In this document: piece by piece, positions 1 to 12,805 of the stretch
How the letters are laid out: every line of letters starts with the position of its first letter
How positions within the stretch are numbered: the first letter of the stretch is position 1
Source of the DNA: Pseudomonas sp. BGI-2
GTDB lineage: Bacteria > Pseudomonadota > Gammaproteobacteria > Pseudomonadales > Pseudomonadaceae
NCBI RefSeq assembly: GCF_004310295.1
Contig: NZ_SISB01000003.1
Span: forward strand, 124,001 to 188,000
DNA: 64,000 bases
Reading direction: 5' to 3'
Translations under genes and position numbers: made by a program
The notes under the pieces: model-generated
Told to the model about the DNA's origin: nothing
Databases searched by the model: none
The model's input: the letters and a program-made list of their open reading frames with translations, nothing else

Positions 1-729
1 CTGACTTGCAGCCTGGAGCAGAGCAAACTGCGTCGTCTGATCGAACGCACCAGCTTCGCCATGGCCCAGCAGGACGTGCGTTACTACCTGAACGGCATGC
101 TGCTGGAAGTCTCGGCTGGGATCATCCGCGCCGTGGCCACCGACGGTCACCGTCTGGCCATGTGCTCGATGCAGGCCGACATCGGTCAGCCGGATCGCCA
201 CCAGGTCATCGTGCCGCGCAAGGGTATCCTTGAGCTAGCGCGCCTGCTGACCGAGCCGGACGGCATCGTCAGCATCGTGCTGGGTCAACACCACATCCGT
301 GCCACTACCGGCGAGTTCACCTTCACTTCGAAGCTGGTCGACGGCAAATTCCCTGATTACGAGCGCGTTCTGCCAAAAGGCGGCGACAAACTGGTACTTG
401 GCGATCGTCAGGCCCTGCGTGAAGCCTTCAGCCGCACCGCGATTCTGTCCAACGAGAAGTACCGCGGCATCCGTCTGCAACTGGCTAACGGCCAGTTGAA
501 AATTCAGGCGAACAACCCGGAGCAGGAGGAAGCGGAAGAAGAAGTGGGCGTTGAATACAACGGCGGCAATCTGGAAATCGGCTTCAACGTGAGTTATCTG
601 CTCGACGTGCTGGGTGTGATGACCACCGAGCAGGTTCGCCTGATCCTGTCCGACTCCAACAGCAGCGCGCTGGTGCAAGAGTCCGACAACGATGACTCGG
701 CCTACGTTGTTATGCCGATGCGTTTGTAA
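1..729 (+). CDS. dnaN: DNA polymerase III beta subunit (sliding clamp), 3' part
   Basis: This is the C-terminal 242 residues of the beta clamp, the ring that tethers DNA polymerase III to DNA. The frame is open from base 1 with no start, so the first third of the gene lies outside the window. The fragment carries the second and third clamp domains and ends in the typical VVMPMRL tail, which lies near the peptide-binding pocket of the family. It is followed after 20 bases by recF, the usual dnaA-dnaN-recF-gyrB order beside the replication origin. The identification is firm; only the 5' end is missing. Confidence 0.97.
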   Translation: MTCSLEQSKLRRLIERTSFAMAQQDVRYYLNGMLLEVSAGIIRAVATDGHRLAMCSMQADIGQPDRHQVIVPRKGILELARLLTEPDGIVSIVLGQHHIRATTGEFTFTSKLVDGKFPDYERVLPKGGDKLVLGDRQALREAFSRTAILSNEKYRGIRLQLANGQLKIQANNPEQEEAEEEVGVEYNGGNLEIGFNVSYLLDVLGVMTTEQVRLILSDSNSSALVQESDNDDSAYVVMPMRL

Positions 730-749
730 TCATGCTCAGCAGAAGCTAG

Positions 750-4282
<3,533 letters not shown>

Positions 4283-4303
4283 TCCAGAAAACCTGCCCAA
4301 ATG

Positions 4304-4335
4304 AAAAAGGCCAACGCTCAGCGTTGGCCTTTTTT
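4304..4335 (+). terminator. Rho-independent terminator after gyrB
   Basis: A 12-base stem (AAGGCCAACGCT pairing with AGCGTTGGCCTT), two-base loop and T run lie 21 bases after the gyrB stop. The A run on the other side could also let it act on the minus strand. Confidence 0.9.
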
Positions 4336-4409
4336 ATTGTCCGTGTAATAGCTCTGGAAGCAGTTAAACCGTGCTGTTGTTTAACTTATGAAACAGCAAT
4401 CACGGGCAT

Positions 4410-4440
4410 AAAAAAACCGGCTATATCAGCCGGTTTTTTT
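4410..4440. terminator. Second, symmetrical terminator hairpin
   Basis: AAAAAACCGGCT and AGCCGGTTTTTT flank a short loop, so the hairpin has a T run in both directions. It separates gyrB (plus) from the hdtS-gmhB-glyS-glyQ genes (minus) and probably ends the latter. Confidence 0.85.
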
Positions 4441-4555
4441 GCGCCCGAAAAAAACTTATGCACCATTTTCCAAGTTTTATGTGTTTAAGAAATATGTATA
4501 TAAATCATAAAGATAAAATCAAAAATCGTTAGTTTTCAGCAAAACGGTACACAGG

Positions 4556-4564
4556 TTATCCACA
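4556..4564 (+). other. Consensus DnaA box between gyrB and hdtS
   Basis: TTATCCACA, the exact DnaA box consensus, lies in an AT-rich gap (about 4441-4569) just past the hdtS stop codon. One of a set of exact boxes discussed in the findings. Confidence 0.7.
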
Positions 4565-4569
4565 GAATC

Positions 4570-5349
4570 TCAGACAGCTATCTGATCACTGGCAGTCGGC
4601 GTTTGCGGAGCGGGCGGAATCGAGCCCATTTCCTGTTGCATCTGCTCGTTCCAGCTCTGCACGCGGTCATTCAGATCGGCAATGGCGCGCGGCCCACTTC
4701 CCACGGCGTACATCGGCTCTCCGATGATCACGGTGATGACGCCCTGTTTCTTCGCCCAACCGGTTTTCGGCCAGAACTTGCCGGCATTGTGCGCAATCGG
4801 CAGCACTGGAAGTGCGGCGTTGACCGCCAACGCGGTGCCACCGCGTGAGAACTTGCCGATGGTGCCATAAGGAACTCGCGTCCCTTCAGGGAAGATCAGC
4901 ACCCAGACGCCATCCTTCAGCAGTTCATCGCCCTTCTTCGCCACATGCTTGAGCGCAGCTTTTGGATTGCCGCGGTCGATGGCGATCGGTCGTAGCATGG
5001 CCATGGCCCAGCCGAAGAACGGGACAAACAGCAATGAGCGCTTGAGCACCTGGCTCAACGGCTCGAAGTAAGCAGAGAGGAAGAATGTCTCCCAGGTGCT
5101 CTGGTGGTTCGACTGAATCACGCAAGGCTGCTCAGGCACGTTCTCGGCGCCCTTCACTTCGTAGCGGATGCCCAGGAACACTTTGCTCAGCCACAAGGCG
5201 CAGCGACACCAGTACACGTTGATGAAGCGATAGCGTGCCTTGAATGGCAGAAACGGCGCGATAAAAAAGCTCAGGCTGCACCAAAGCAAAGAGCTGGTGC
5301 CCAGCAACAGATAGAAGAGGAACGTTCTGATGGCCTGCAGTATCGACAT
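4570..5349 (-). CDS. hdtS: 1-acylglycerol-3-phosphate acyltransferase, HdtS/PlsC family
   Basis: A membrane acyltransferase of the PlsC family, expected to acylate lysophosphatidic acid to phosphatidic acid; the homologue HdtS of P. fluorescens F113 has also been linked to acyl-homoserine-lactone formation. The 259 residues begin with a hydrophobic segment (AIRTFLFYLLLGTSSLLW) and contain the active-site block SNHQSTWETF and the substrate block IFPEGTR. The active site is HX4E rather than the textbook HX4D. Start at 5349 was preferred over an upstream in-frame ATG because it removes 15 residues of non-conserved sequence. Part of a minus-strand gene set with gmhB, glyS and glyQ. Confidence 0.88.
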   Translation of the reverse strand: MSILQAIRTFLFYLLLGTSSLLWCSLSFFIAPFLPFKARYRFINVYWCRCALWLSKVFLGIRYEVKGAENVPEQPCVIQSNHQSTWETFFLSAYFEPLSQVLKRSLLFVPFFGWAMAMLRPIAIDRGNPKAALKHVAKKGDELLKDGVWVLIFPEGTRVPYGTIGKFSRGGTALAVNAALPVLPIAHNAGKFWPKTGWAKKQGVITVIIGEPMYAVGSGPRAIADLNDRVQSWNEQMQQEMGSIPPAPQTPTASDQIAV

Positions 5350-5431
5350 GGTGACGTTTACCGTGCGGGCTCTGCCCGTCTGTATAAAGCGCACCCCCGA
5401 TCAATCCTTGGCCAGGAATATCAGAAGCACT

Positions 5432-5965
5432 CTAATTGTGGATAAGTTCTGCGGCAATCGCCGCAAGATCGTCAAAAATCAAGGTCCCCACCGGTAGGGT
5501 CTTGCCCAGAGTCTTTTCACCTTTCCCGGTCTTAACCAAAACTGGCTGAGAATCGACGGCTTTGGCGGCTTCCAGGTCACCAAGGGTATCGCCGACGAAC
5601 CATAGATGGTTCAGCGATACGTTGTAATGTGCGGCGATGGTTTTCAACATCCCGGGTTTTGGCTTGCGGCAGTCGCAGCCGTCGTCCGGCCCGTGCGGGC
5701 AGTAGACGATCAGCCCGACCTCGCCGCCCTGCTCCGCCACCAATGCGCGCAAGCGCTCGTGCATGGCGTCCAGGGTTGCGATGTCGTAATAGCCGCGAGC
5801 GATGCCCGACTGGTTGGTGGCGACCGCCACCGTCCAGCCGGCCTTGCTCAACTGCGCGATGGCTTCGATCGAACCGGGGAGCGGAATCCACTCCTCCACC
5901 GACTTGATGTACGCGTCGGAGTCGTAATTGATCACCCCGTCACGATCGAGAATCAGCAGTTTCAA
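5432..5965 (-). CDS. gmhB: D-glycero-beta-D-manno-heptose-1,7-bisphosphate 7-phosphatase
   Basis: GmhB removes the C7 phosphate in synthesis of ADP-heptose for the LPS inner core. This 177-residue HAD protein starts LKLLILDRDGVINYD, the HAD nucleophile motif, and has the Cys/His zinc-loop CPHGPDDGCDC followed by RKPKPGM, typical of the family. The TTG start at 5965 follows GAGGGA by a suitable distance and lies 10 bases after the glyS stop; the longer in-frame reading would overlap glyS. The stop region contains an exact DnaA box (5437-5445). Confidence 0.92.
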   Translation of the reverse strand: MKLLILDRDGVINYDSDAYIKSVEEWIPLPGSIEAIAQLSKAGWTVAVATNQSGIARGYYDIATLDAMHERLRALVAEQGGEVGLIVYCPHGPDDGCDCRKPKPGMLKTIAAHYNVSLNHLWFVGDTLGDLEAAKAVDSQPVLVKTGKGEKTLGKTLPVGTLIFDDLAAIAAELIHN

Positions 5966-5975
5966 CAGCAGTCCC

Positions 5976-8030
5976 TCAGCCCAGCATCGAAATATCGGCA
6001 ACGCCGAGGAACAGCCCACGCAGGCGCGCCAACAACGCATAACGGTTGGCGCGGACCTTGGCGTCTTCAGCGTTGACCATTACCGCTTCGAAAAACGCAT
6101 CCACTGGCTCGCGCAAGGCGGCCAGACGTGCCAGCGATTCGCTGTACTGACGCGCAGCGGCCATCGGCTGGACAGCCTGGTCAGCCTGCTGGATCGCCGA
6201 GTACAGGGAGAACTCGTTGGCGTTGTCGAAGTACTTGGCTTCCACGACCGACGGAACAGAGCCTTCGACCTTGCTCAGCAAGTTCGAAACGCGTTTGTTC
6301 ACCGCGGCCAGTGCAGCGGCTTCCGGCAATTTGCGGAACGCTTCCACCGCTTGTACGCGCTGATCGAAGTCCAGCGCCGAACCCGGCTTCAGGGCACGGA
6401 CCGACAGGTAAGTCCCGACATCCACGCCTTCGTCTTCGTAACGCGCACGCAGACGGTCGAAGATGAACTCCAGCACCGAATCGTTCAGGCCGGCAGCCTT
6501 GACCTTGGCACCGAATGCATTCACGGCGAATGCCACGGCGTCGTTCAGGTCGAGGTCGAGTTTCTTGTCGATCAGGATGCGCAACACGCCGAGTGCAGCA
6601 CGGCGCAAGGCATACGGGTCTTTGCTACCGGTAGGCAACATGCCGATGCCGAAAATGCCCACCAGCGTGTCGAGCTTGTCCGCAATGGCCACGGCCGCGC
6701 CGGTCAGGGTGGTCGGCAGTTCAGCGCCGGCACCGCGCGGCATGTACTGCTCGTTCAGTGCCAGTGCGACTTCTTCCGGCTCGCCGTCGTTGAGGGCGTA
6801 GTAGTAACCGGCAACACCTTGCATCTCCGGGAACTCACCGACCATCTCGGTTGCCAGGTCGCACTTGGACAGCAGACCGGCACGGGAAGCCCACGCTGCG
6901 TTGCCGCCAATGCGTTGAGCGATAAACGCGGCGAGTTTGGAAACGCGCTCGGCCTTGTCGTAGACGCTGCCGAGTTTTTCCTGGAACACCACGTTTTGCA
7001 GACGCAGGTTGAAGTCTTCGAGTTTCTGCTTCTTGTCTTGCTTGAAGAAGAACTCGGCGTCGGTCAGGCGCGGGCGAACCACTTTCTCGTTACCGGCGAT
7101 GATCTGCTGCGGGTCTTTGCTTTCGATGTTGGCCACGGTGATGAAACGTGGCAGCAACTTGCCATCGGCATCCAGCAGGCAGAAGTACTTCTGGTTGTCC
7201 TGCATGGTGGTGATCAGGGCTTCTTGCGGCACGTCGAGGAAACGTTCCTCGAACGAGCACACCAGCGGCACCGGCCATTCAACCAGCGCGGTCACTTCGT
7301 CGAGCAAGGCAGGTGGAACGATCGCAGTACCTTCCTGCATCGTCGCCAGCTCTTCGGTGCGCTTGCTGATCAGCTCGCGACGCTCGTTGGCGTCGGCCAG
7401 TACGTAGGCGGCACGCAGGTCGCTCAGGTAATTGGCCGGCGAGGTGATGCGCACGCTTTCCGGGTGATGGAAGCGGTGACCACGGGAATCGCGGCCGGCC
7501 GTCTGGGCGAGGATCGTGCAATCGATGACCTGGTCACCGAGCAGCATCACCAGCCACTGGGTCGGGCGAACGAATTCTTCCTTGCGAGCACCCCAGCGCA
7601 TGCGCTTGGGGATCGGCAGGTCGTTCAGGGAGTCTTCGACGATAGTTGGCAACAGGCTCGCGGTCGGCTTGCCGGCGATGCTTTGGCTGTAGCGCAGTTT
7701 CGGGCCGCTCTGATCGATTTCGCTCAGGTCGACGCCGCACTTCTTGGCGAAGCCCAGTGCCGCTTGAGTCGGATTGCCTTCGGCATCGAACGCGGCCTGA
7801 CGTGGCGGGCCATCGAGGTTGATGCTGCGATCCGGCTGATGGGTCGCCAGCGAGGTGATCAGCACCGCCAGGCGACGTGGCGCAGCGTAGACGGTTTTGG
7901 TCTCGTAGTTCAGGCCAGCGGCTTGCAGGCCCTTGTCGATACCGGCCAGGAACGCGTCAGCCAGGGTGTTCAGGGCTTTGGGTGGCAGTTCTTCGGTGCC
8001 CAGTTCAACCAGAAAATCTTGAGCACTCAT
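5976..8030 (-). CDS. glyS: Glycine-tRNA ligase beta subunit
   Basis: The beta subunit of the alpha2beta2 bacterial glycyl-tRNA synthetase, mainly involved in tRNA binding. It has 684 residues, the usual length, and starts [20 protein letters not shown], the diagnostic family N-terminus. The C-terminal part fits the anticodon-binding DALR region. Its ATG overlaps the glyQ stop as ATGA, so the subunits are translationally coupled. A long antisense reading frame opposite this gene (5928-8117) is a codon-usage artefact. Confidence 0.97.
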   Translation of the reverse strand: MSAQDFLVELGTEELPPKALNTLADAFLAGIDKGLQAAGLNYETKTVYAAPRRLAVLITSLATHQPDRSINLDGPPRQAAFDAEGNPTQAALGFAKKCGVDLSEIDQSGPKLRYSQSIAGKPTASLLPTIVEDSLNDLPIPKRMRWGARKEEFVRPTQWLVMLLGDQVIDCTILAQTAGRDSRGHRFHHPESVRITSPANYLSDLRAAYVLADANERRELISKRTEELATMQEGTAIVPPALLDEVTALVEWPVPLVCSFEERFLDVPQEALITTMQDNQKYFCLLDADGKLLPRFITVANIESKDPQQIIAGNEKVVRPRLTDAEFFFKQDKKQKLEDFNLRLQNVVFQEKLGSVYDKAERVSKLAAFIAQRIGGNAAWASRAGLLSKCDLATEMVGEFPEMQGVAGYYYALNDGEPEEVALALNEQYMPRGAGAELPTTLTGAAVAIADKLDTLVGIFGIGMLPTGSKDPYALRRAALGVLRILIDKKLDLDLNDAVAFAVNAFGAKVKAAGLNDSVLEFIFDRLRARYEDEGVDVGTYLSVRALKPGSALDFDQRVQAVEAFRKLPEAAALAAVNKRVSNLLSKVEGSVPSVVEAKYFDNANEFSLYSAIQQADQAVQPMAAARQYSESLARLAALREPVDAFFEAVMVNAEDAKVRANRYALLARLRGLFLGVADISMLG

Positions 8031-8980
8031 TGTGCAGCCTCCAGCTTAGCCAACACTTCATCACGCAGGTCCGGGGTCGCCATCGGGAAGCCCAGCTTGG
8101 CGCGAGCCAGCAGGTAGGCTTGCGCAACGGAACGCGCCAGCGTGCGGACACGCAGAATGTATTGCTGACGCGCGGTCACCGAGATCGCCCGGCGCGCATC
8201 CAGCAGGTTGAAGGTATGGGACGCCTTCAACACCATTTCGTAGCTCGGCAACGGCAGCGGCTGGTCGAGTTCGATCAGGCGCTTGGCTTCGCTTTCATAG
8301 AAATCGAACAGCTCGAACAGCTTCTCGACGTTGGCGTGTTCGAAGTTATAGGTCGACTGCTCCACTTCGTTCTGGTGGAACACGTCGCCGTAGGTGACCT
8401 TGCCCATCGGGCCGTCAGCCCAGACCAAGTCGTAGACCGAGTCCACGCCTTGCAGGTACATGGCCAGACGCTCAAGACCGTAGGTGATCTCGCCGGTCAC
8501 CGGGTAGCACTCGATGCCGCCCGCTTGCTGGAAGTAAGTGAACTGCGTCACCTCCATGCCGTTGAGCCAGACTTCCCAGCCCAGACCCCAGGCGCCCAGC
8601 GTTGGTGACTCCCAGTTGTCTTCGACGAAGCGGATGTCGTGGACCAGCGGGTCCAGGCCGACGTGCTTGAGGGAGCCCAGGTACAGCTCCTGGAAGTTGT
8701 CCGGGTTCGGCTTCAGGACTACCTGGAATTGGTAGTAGTGCTGCAGACGGTTCGGGTTTTCGCCGTAGCGGCCGTCAGTCGGGCGACGACTGGGCTGCAC
8801 ATAAGCGGCGTTCCAGGTTTCCGGGCCAATGGCGCGCAGGAATGTAGCGGTGTGGAAAGTGCCGGCGCCTACTTCCATATCGTAGGGCTGAAGTACCACA
8901 CAACCTTGCTCGGCCCAGTATTGCTGGAGGGCGAGGATCAAGTCTTGGAAGGTACGCACGGCTGGCGTAGGCTGGCTCAC
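8027..8980 (-). CDS. glyQ: Glycine-tRNA ligase alpha subunit
   Basis: The catalytic alpha subunit of glycyl-tRNA synthetase, forming glycyl-adenylate and charging tRNA-Gly together with GlyS. The 317-residue protein contains the block [20 protein letters not shown] and the segments [20 protein letters not shown], strongly conserved in the family. The GTG at 8980 gives the normal N-terminus [14 protein letters not shown]; an ATG further upstream would add 44 residues that run across the start of the divergent tag gene, so it was rejected. Confidence 0.96.
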   Translation of the reverse strand: MSQPTPAVRTFQDLILALQQYWAEQGCVVLQPYDMEVGAGTFHTATFLRAIGPETWNAAYVQPSRRPTDGRYGENPNRLQHYYQFQVVLKPNPDNFQELYLGSLKHVGLDPLVHDIRFVEDNWESPTLGAWGLGWEVWLNGMEVTQFTYFQQAGGIECYPVTGEITYGLERLAMYLQGVDSVYDLVWADGPMGKVTYGDVFHQNEVEQSTYNFEHANVEKLFELFDFYESEAKRLIELDQPLPLPSYEMVLKASHTFNLLDARRAISVTARQQYILRVRTLARSVAQAYLLARAKLGFPMATPDLRDEVLAKLEAAQ

Positions 8981-9061
8981 GAAATTCACCTGTTTCTTGG
9001 GCTGCGATTTAAAGAGCGGGAGTATACCCGATTCGGTCCTGCGCACGCCCCCTGGAGCCTT

Positions 9062-9619
9062 ATGCCACGCTGCTTTTGGTGTTCCGAAGATCCGCTGTAC
9101 ATGGCTTATCACGATCAGGAGTGGGGTACGCCGCTACGCGATGCGCAGGGATTGTTCGAGTTGCTTTTGCTCGAAGGGTTCCAGGCCGGCCTTGCCTGGA
9201 TCACCGTGCTGCGTAAACGTGAGCGATATCGCGAGGTGTTGTTCGGCTTCGACGTGCAACGGGTGGCGCAGATGAGCGACGCGGAAATCGATGAATTGAT
9301 GCTTGATCCGGGGATCATTCGCAATCGCCTCAAACTCAATGCAGCCCGCCGCAACGCCCAGGCCTGGCTGGCGCTGGAGGACCCGGTAGCGTTTCTCTGG
9401 TCCTTCGTCGGCGGCACGCCTGTGATCAATCATTTCAAGGATCGCAGTGAAGTGCCGGCCGTGACCCCAACCGCCGTGGAGATGAGCAAAGGCCTGAAAA
9501 AGGCCGGTTTCACCTTCGTCGGCCCGACCATTTGCTACGCGCTGATGCAGGCCTCGGGAATGGTCATGGACCACACCCAGGATTGCGATCGTTACGCGAC
9601 GCTGGCGAACGGCGGTTAG
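9062..9619 (+). CDS. tag: DNA-3-methyladenine glycosylase I
   Basis: Tag removes 3-methyladenine from alkylated DNA in base excision repair. The 185-residue protein has the zinc-binding residues of the family: Cys4 and His17 in MPRCFWC...[10 protein letters not shown] and the C-terminal HTQDC pair. The motif [18 protein letters not shown] is also diagnostic. The ATG at 9062 is divergent from glyQ (GTG at 8980), so the two share an 81-base promoter region. A longer in-frame reading from 8639 overlaps glyQ antisense and is not the real gene. Confidence 0.95.
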   Translation: MPRCFWCSEDPLYMAYHDQEWGTPLRDAQGLFELLLLEGFQAGLAWITVLRKRERYREVLFGFDVQRVAQMSDAEIDELMLDPGIIRNRLKLNAARRNAQAWLALEDPVAFLWSFVGGTPVINHFKDRSEVPAVTPTAVEMSKGLKKAGFTFVGPTICYALMQASGMVMDHTQDCDRYATLANGG

Positions 9620-9658
9620 AATAGCCGCCTCGCGCACAGCACAAGATCAGGAGTGACC

Positions 9659-9667
9659 TGTGGATAA
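9659..9667 (-). other. DnaA box spanning the lpxL start codon
   Basis: TGTGGATAA is the exact DnaA box on the minus strand, and the GTG start codon of lpxL (9660) is part of it. The ribosome-binding AGGAG is only a few bases upstream. Confidence 0.6.
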
Positions 9668-10547
9668 GTTTAAAGGCGCCTTGCTGGTAGGCGCTCTGCG
9701 GCTGTTTGCCCTGCTCCCGTGGTGGGCAGTGCAAGCAGTGGGCTCGGCCATTGGCTGGGTGATGTGGAAAACCCCCAACCGTTCCCGCGATGTGGTGCGG
9801 ATCAACCTCGCCAAATGCTTTCCGCAGATGGACCCGGTTGAACGCGAGCGTCTTGTCGGCCAGAGCCTTAGAGACATCGGCAAGTCCCTGACCGAAAGCG
9901 CCTGCGCCTGGATCTGGCCCGCCCAGCGTTCCATCGACCTGGTGCGTGAAGTCGAAGGGCTCGACGTGTTGAAGGACGCCCTCGCCTCCGGCAAAGGTGT
10001 CGTCGGCATCACCAGCCACTTGGGCAATTGGGAAGTGTTGAACCACTTCTATTGCAACCAGTGCAAACCGATCATTTTTTATCGCCCGCCCAAGTTGAAA
10101 GCGGTGGACGATTTGCTGCGCAAACAGCGCGTACAACTGGGCAACCGCGTGGCCGCTTCCACCAAGGAAGGCATCCTCAGCATCATCAAGGAAGTGCGCA
10201 AAGGTGGTGCAGTGGGTATTCCCGCTGACCCGGAACCGGCCGAATCCGCCGGGATTTTCGTGCCGTTCTTCGCCACGCAGGCGCTGACCAGCAAGTTCGT
10301 ACCGAATATGCTCGCCGGCGGCAAAGCGGTCGGCGTGTTCCTGCATGCGCTGCGGCTGCCGGATGGTTCGGGGTACAAAGTGATCCTGGAAGCCGCGCCA
10401 GAGGCCATGTACAGCACCGATACGCAAACGTCCTGCGCGGCCATGAGCCAGGTGGTCGAGCGTTATGTGCGCGCTTATCCGAGCCAGTACATGTGGAGCA
10501 TGAAGCGCTTCAAGAAGCGGCCGCCGGGCGAAGAACGCTGGTATTGA
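9660..10547 (+). CDS. lpxL: Lipid A biosynthesis lauroyl-type acyltransferase (LpxL/HtrB)
   Basis: An inner-membrane acyltransferase that adds a secondary acyl chain to lipid A. The 295-residue protein has an N-terminal membrane segment and the catalytic HX4E block ITSHLGNWEVLNHF near residue 122, followed by the downstream conserved stretch PADPEPAESAGIFVPFF. The start codon is GTG, supported by AGGAG six bases upstream. It corresponds in position to the htrB-type gene next to tag in other pseudomonads. Its 3' flank carries a REPIN bordered by two DnaA boxes. Confidence 0.93.
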   Translation: MDKFKGALLVGALRLFALLPWWAVQAVGSAIGWVMWKTPNRSRDVVRINLAKCFPQMDPVERERLVGQSLRDIGKSLTESACAWIWPAQRSIDLVREVEGLDVLKDALASGKGVVGITSHLGNWEVLNHFYCNQCKPIIFYRPPKLKAVDDLLRKQRVQLGNRVAASTKEGILSIIKEVRKGGAVGIPADPEPAESAGIFVPFFATQALTSKFVPNMLAGGKAVGVFLHALRLPDGSGYKVILEAAPEAMYSTDTQTSCAAMSQVVERYVRAYPSQYMWSMKRFKKRPPGEERWY

Positions 10548-10563
10548 GTTGATTGGCATGATC

Positions 10564-10687
10564 TGTGGATAACTCAAACCTGTAGGAGCGAAGCTTGCTC
10601 GCGAAGAGGCCATTACAGTCAACATTGATTGGATGTGATATCGCCTTCGCGAGCAAGCTTCGCTCCTACAGGTTCAGGTTATCCACA
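10564..10687. repeat. REPIN flanked by inverted DnaA boxes
   Basis: Two inverted REP arms (10579-10609 and 10642-10672; core GTAGGAGCGAAGCTTGCTCG) are continued outward by imperfectly matching sequence ending in inverted exact DnaA boxes at 10564-10572 (TGTGGATAA) and 10679-10687 (TTATCCACA). The whole 124 bases form one large palindrome between lpxL and the PilZ gene. Confidence 0.85.
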
Positions 10688-10711
10688 ACGGTTCATACAA
10701 GGGCGCAAAAG

Positions 10712-10951
10712 ATGTCCGAACACCACAAATCGTTTCGCATCAAGATCACTCACGAAAGCTTCGGCGAATGCCTCGGCCAGACCCGCAACCTCTCCACCAC
10801 GGGCGTCTACGTCAAGCATCCGGGCTTGTCGTCGTTGCCTAAAGGCGCGGTGGTTTATGGACAGGTGCAGGACTTGCCCACAGGCGCGCCGCGAGTGCGC
10901 ATGGAAGTGGTGCTGGTAGATGCCGACGGCATTGGCCTGCGCTACCTCTGA
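10712..10951 (+). CDS. PilZ domain-like small protein
   Basis: A 79-residue protein resembling a single PilZ domain, a fold that often binds cyclic-di-GMP. The NLSTTG block near residue 26 fits the NxSxxG half of the signature; the N-terminal RxxxR half is not clearly present, so cyclic-di-GMP binding is uncertain. The ATG at 10712 gives the complete domain; the upstream extension runs into the REPIN. It ends immediately next to the stop of the convergent TPR gene (10952). It matches in place the small PilZ gene found after lpxL in other pseudomonads. Confidence 0.75.
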   Translation: MSEHHKSFRIKITHESFGECLGQTRNLSTTGVYVKHPGLSSLPKGAVVYGQVQDLPTGAPRVRMEVVLVDADGIGLRYL

Positions 10952-11266
10952 TCAGTGCGCCTGACGCTCAAGCTTTTTCAAAAACACCGTCATCTCCTTC
11001 TCTGCTTGCTTGTCACCATGGGCGCGGGCGGCTTCCAGGCCCTGCTCCCACGCCTGACGCGCAGCCGCAAAGTCTGCGAGCCCCAGATGGGCCTTGCCTA
11101 ACAGCTTCCAGGCCGCCGAATACTTTGGATCGAATTCGACGCAGCGCTGGAAATGCTCGGCAGCCTTGGCGTTTTCCCCAAGGTCCAGATAGCCCTTGCC
11201 CAGGCCGAAGCGCAGCAATGAGTTATCCACACCCTTGGCGAGCATTTTTTCCAGGGATTCGAGCAT
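10952..11266 (-). CDS. Tetratricopeptide-repeat protein
   Basis: A 104-residue protein made almost only of TPR helices: GLGKGYLDLGENAKAAEHFQ and the repeat around WKLLGKAHLGLADFAAAR show the TPR spacing (small residues at 8 and 20, aromatic/bulky at 4 and 24). No signal peptide or membrane segment. GAGGGGAAA precedes the ATG. It probably binds a partner protein, which cannot be named from the sequence. An exact DnaA box (11223-11231) lies in the first codons. Confidence 0.8.
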   Translation of the reverse strand: MLESLEKMLAKGVDNSLLRFGLGKGYLDLGENAKAAEHFQRCVEFDPKYSAAWKLLGKAHLGLADFAAARQAWEQGLEAARAHGDKQAEKEMTVFLKKLERQAH

Positions 11267-11287
11267 CGGTGTTTCCCCTCAGTCAGT

Positions 11288-11398
11288 GATCGTTCCCACG
11301 CTCTGCGTGGGAATGCAGCCCGGGACGCTCTGCGCCCCATCTAAAGCCGAACGCGGAGCGTCCGTTGAGGCATTCCCACGCAGAGCGTGGGAACGATC
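11288..11398. repeat. Long inverted repeat of a second REP class
   Basis: GATCGTTCCCACGCTCTGCG at the left and its complement CGCAGAGCGTGGGAACGATC at the right end enclose a spacer with further inverted pairs. This family differs from the GGAGCGAG class elsewhere in the window. It lies between the start of the TPR gene and the stop of trkA. Confidence 0.85.
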
Positions 11399-11409
11399 TG
11401 GTTGCGAGA

Positions 11410-12783
11410 TCAGAAGAAGCTGAGCCCCACATGAAACAGCTTCTCCACATCCCGAATATGCTTCTTATCCACAAGGAACAGAATCACATGGTCGCCCGCC
11501 GCGATCACCGTGTCATCGTGGGCGATGATCACTTCTTCATCACGAATGATCGCGCCAATCGTGGTGCCCGGCGGCAAGCCGATGTTCTCGATGGCCTTGC
11601 CAATCACCTTGCTCGACTTCTCATCGCCATGGGCAATCGCCTCGATGGCCTCCGCCGCCCCGCGCCGCAATGAGTGCACGCTGACGATATCGCCGCGTCG
11701 CACGTGGGCCAGCAGCGTGCCGATGGTCGCCAGTTGCGGGCTGATGGCGATGTCGATATCGCCGCCCTGGATCAAATCAACGTAAGCCGGGTTGTTGATG
11801 ATCGTCATCACCTTCTTCGCGCCCAGGCGCTTGGCCAGCAGCGAGGACATGATGTTGGCTTCGTCATCGTTGGTCAGGGCCAGGAAGATATCCGCGTCGG
11901 CGATGTTCTCTTCCATCAGCAAGTCGCGGTCGGAGGCACTGCCCTGCAATACCACGGTGCTGTCGAGGGTGTCCGAGAGATGGCGGCAGCGGGCCGGGTT
12001 CATCTCGATGATCTTCACCTGATAACGGCTTTCGATCGCCTCGGCCAGACGCTCACCGATCTGCCCGCCACCGGCGATGACGATGCGCTTGTAGGTTTCA
12101 TCCAGTCGGCGCATTTCGCTCATCACTGCGCGAATATTCGCCTTGGCAGCGATGAAAAACACTTCGTCGTCGGCTTCGATCACCGTATCGCCCTGGGGCA
12201 GGATCGGCCGATCGCGACGGAAAATAGCCGCCACGCGGGTTTCGACATTCGGCATGTGTTCACGCAACTGGCGCAGTTGCTGACCCACCAACGGTCCGCC
12301 GTAGTACGCCTTCACCGCCACCAGTTGCGCTTTGCCTTCGGCGAAGTCGATCACCTGCAACGCGCCGGGATGCTGGATCAGGCGCTTGATGTAATTGGTG
12401 ACCACTTGTTCCGGGCTGATCAGCACGTCTACCGGAATCGCGTCGTTATCAAACAGCTCGGAACGCGTCAGGTACGCAGCTTCGCGGACCCGGGCGATCT
12501 TGGTCGGGGTGTGAAACAGGGTGTGGGCAACCTGACAGGCCACCATGTTGGTTTCGTCGCTGTTAGTCACCGCCACCAGCATGTCGGCATCGTCCGCGCC
12601 GGCCTGACGCAGCACCGTCGGCAGTGAGCCGCGGCCTTGCACGGTGCGGATGTCCAGCCGATCGCCGAGATCGCGCAGGCGTTCGCCGTCGGTGTCGACC
12701 ACGGTAATGTCGTTGGCCTCGCTGGCCAGATGTTCCGCCAGCGAACCGCCGACCTGCCCCGCACCGAGGATGATGATTTTCAT
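11410..12783 (-). CDS. trkA: Trk potassium uptake system regulatory protein TrkA
   Basis: TrkA is the cytoplasmic NAD-binding subunit that gates TrkH/TrkG potassium channels. The 457 residues form two tandem RCK units: Rossmann starts [19 protein letters not shown] at residue 1 and [17 protein letters not shown] near residue 234, each followed by a TrkA-C domain. AAGGGAGTG precedes the ATG. It lies 22 bases after rsmB, closing the def-fmt-rsmB-trkA operon. Two details are typical for Pseudomonas: this gene order and the lack of a channel gene next to it. Confidence 0.96.
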   Translation of the reverse strand: MKIIILGAGQVGGSLAEHLASEANDITVVDTDGERLRDLGDRLDIRTVQGRGSLPTVLRQAGADDADMLVAVTNSDETNMVACQVAHTLFHTPTKIARVREAAYLTRSELFDNDAIPVDVLISPEQVVTNYIKRLIQHPGALQVIDFAEGKAQLVAVKAYYGGPLVGQQLRQLREHMPNVETRVAAIFRRDRPILPQGDTVIEADDEVFFIAAKANIRAVMSEMRRLDETYKRIVIAGGGQIGERLAEAIESRYQVKIIEMNPARCRHLSDTLDSTVVLQGSASDRDLLMEENIADADIFLALTNDDEANIMSSLLAKRLGAKKVMTIINNPAYVDLIQGGDIDIAISPQLATIGTLLAHVRRGDIVSVHSLRRGAAEAIEAIAHGDEKSSKVIGKAIENIGLPPGTTIGAIIRDEEVIIAHDDTVIAAGDHVILFLVDKKHIRDVEKLFHVGLSFF

Positions 12784-12805
12784 CCAGTCACTCCCTTAAA
12801 ACCGG

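Noticed and set aside
5928..8117. 729-residue plus-strand open frame opposite glyS
   Set aside because: Antisense shadow created by high-GC codon usage; glyS and glyQ are certain on the other strand and the translation has no family features.
10579..10672. REP palindromes as possible CRISPR repeats
   Set aside because: They occur as single inverted pairs in separate intergenic gaps, without regular spacing, spacers or cas genes.
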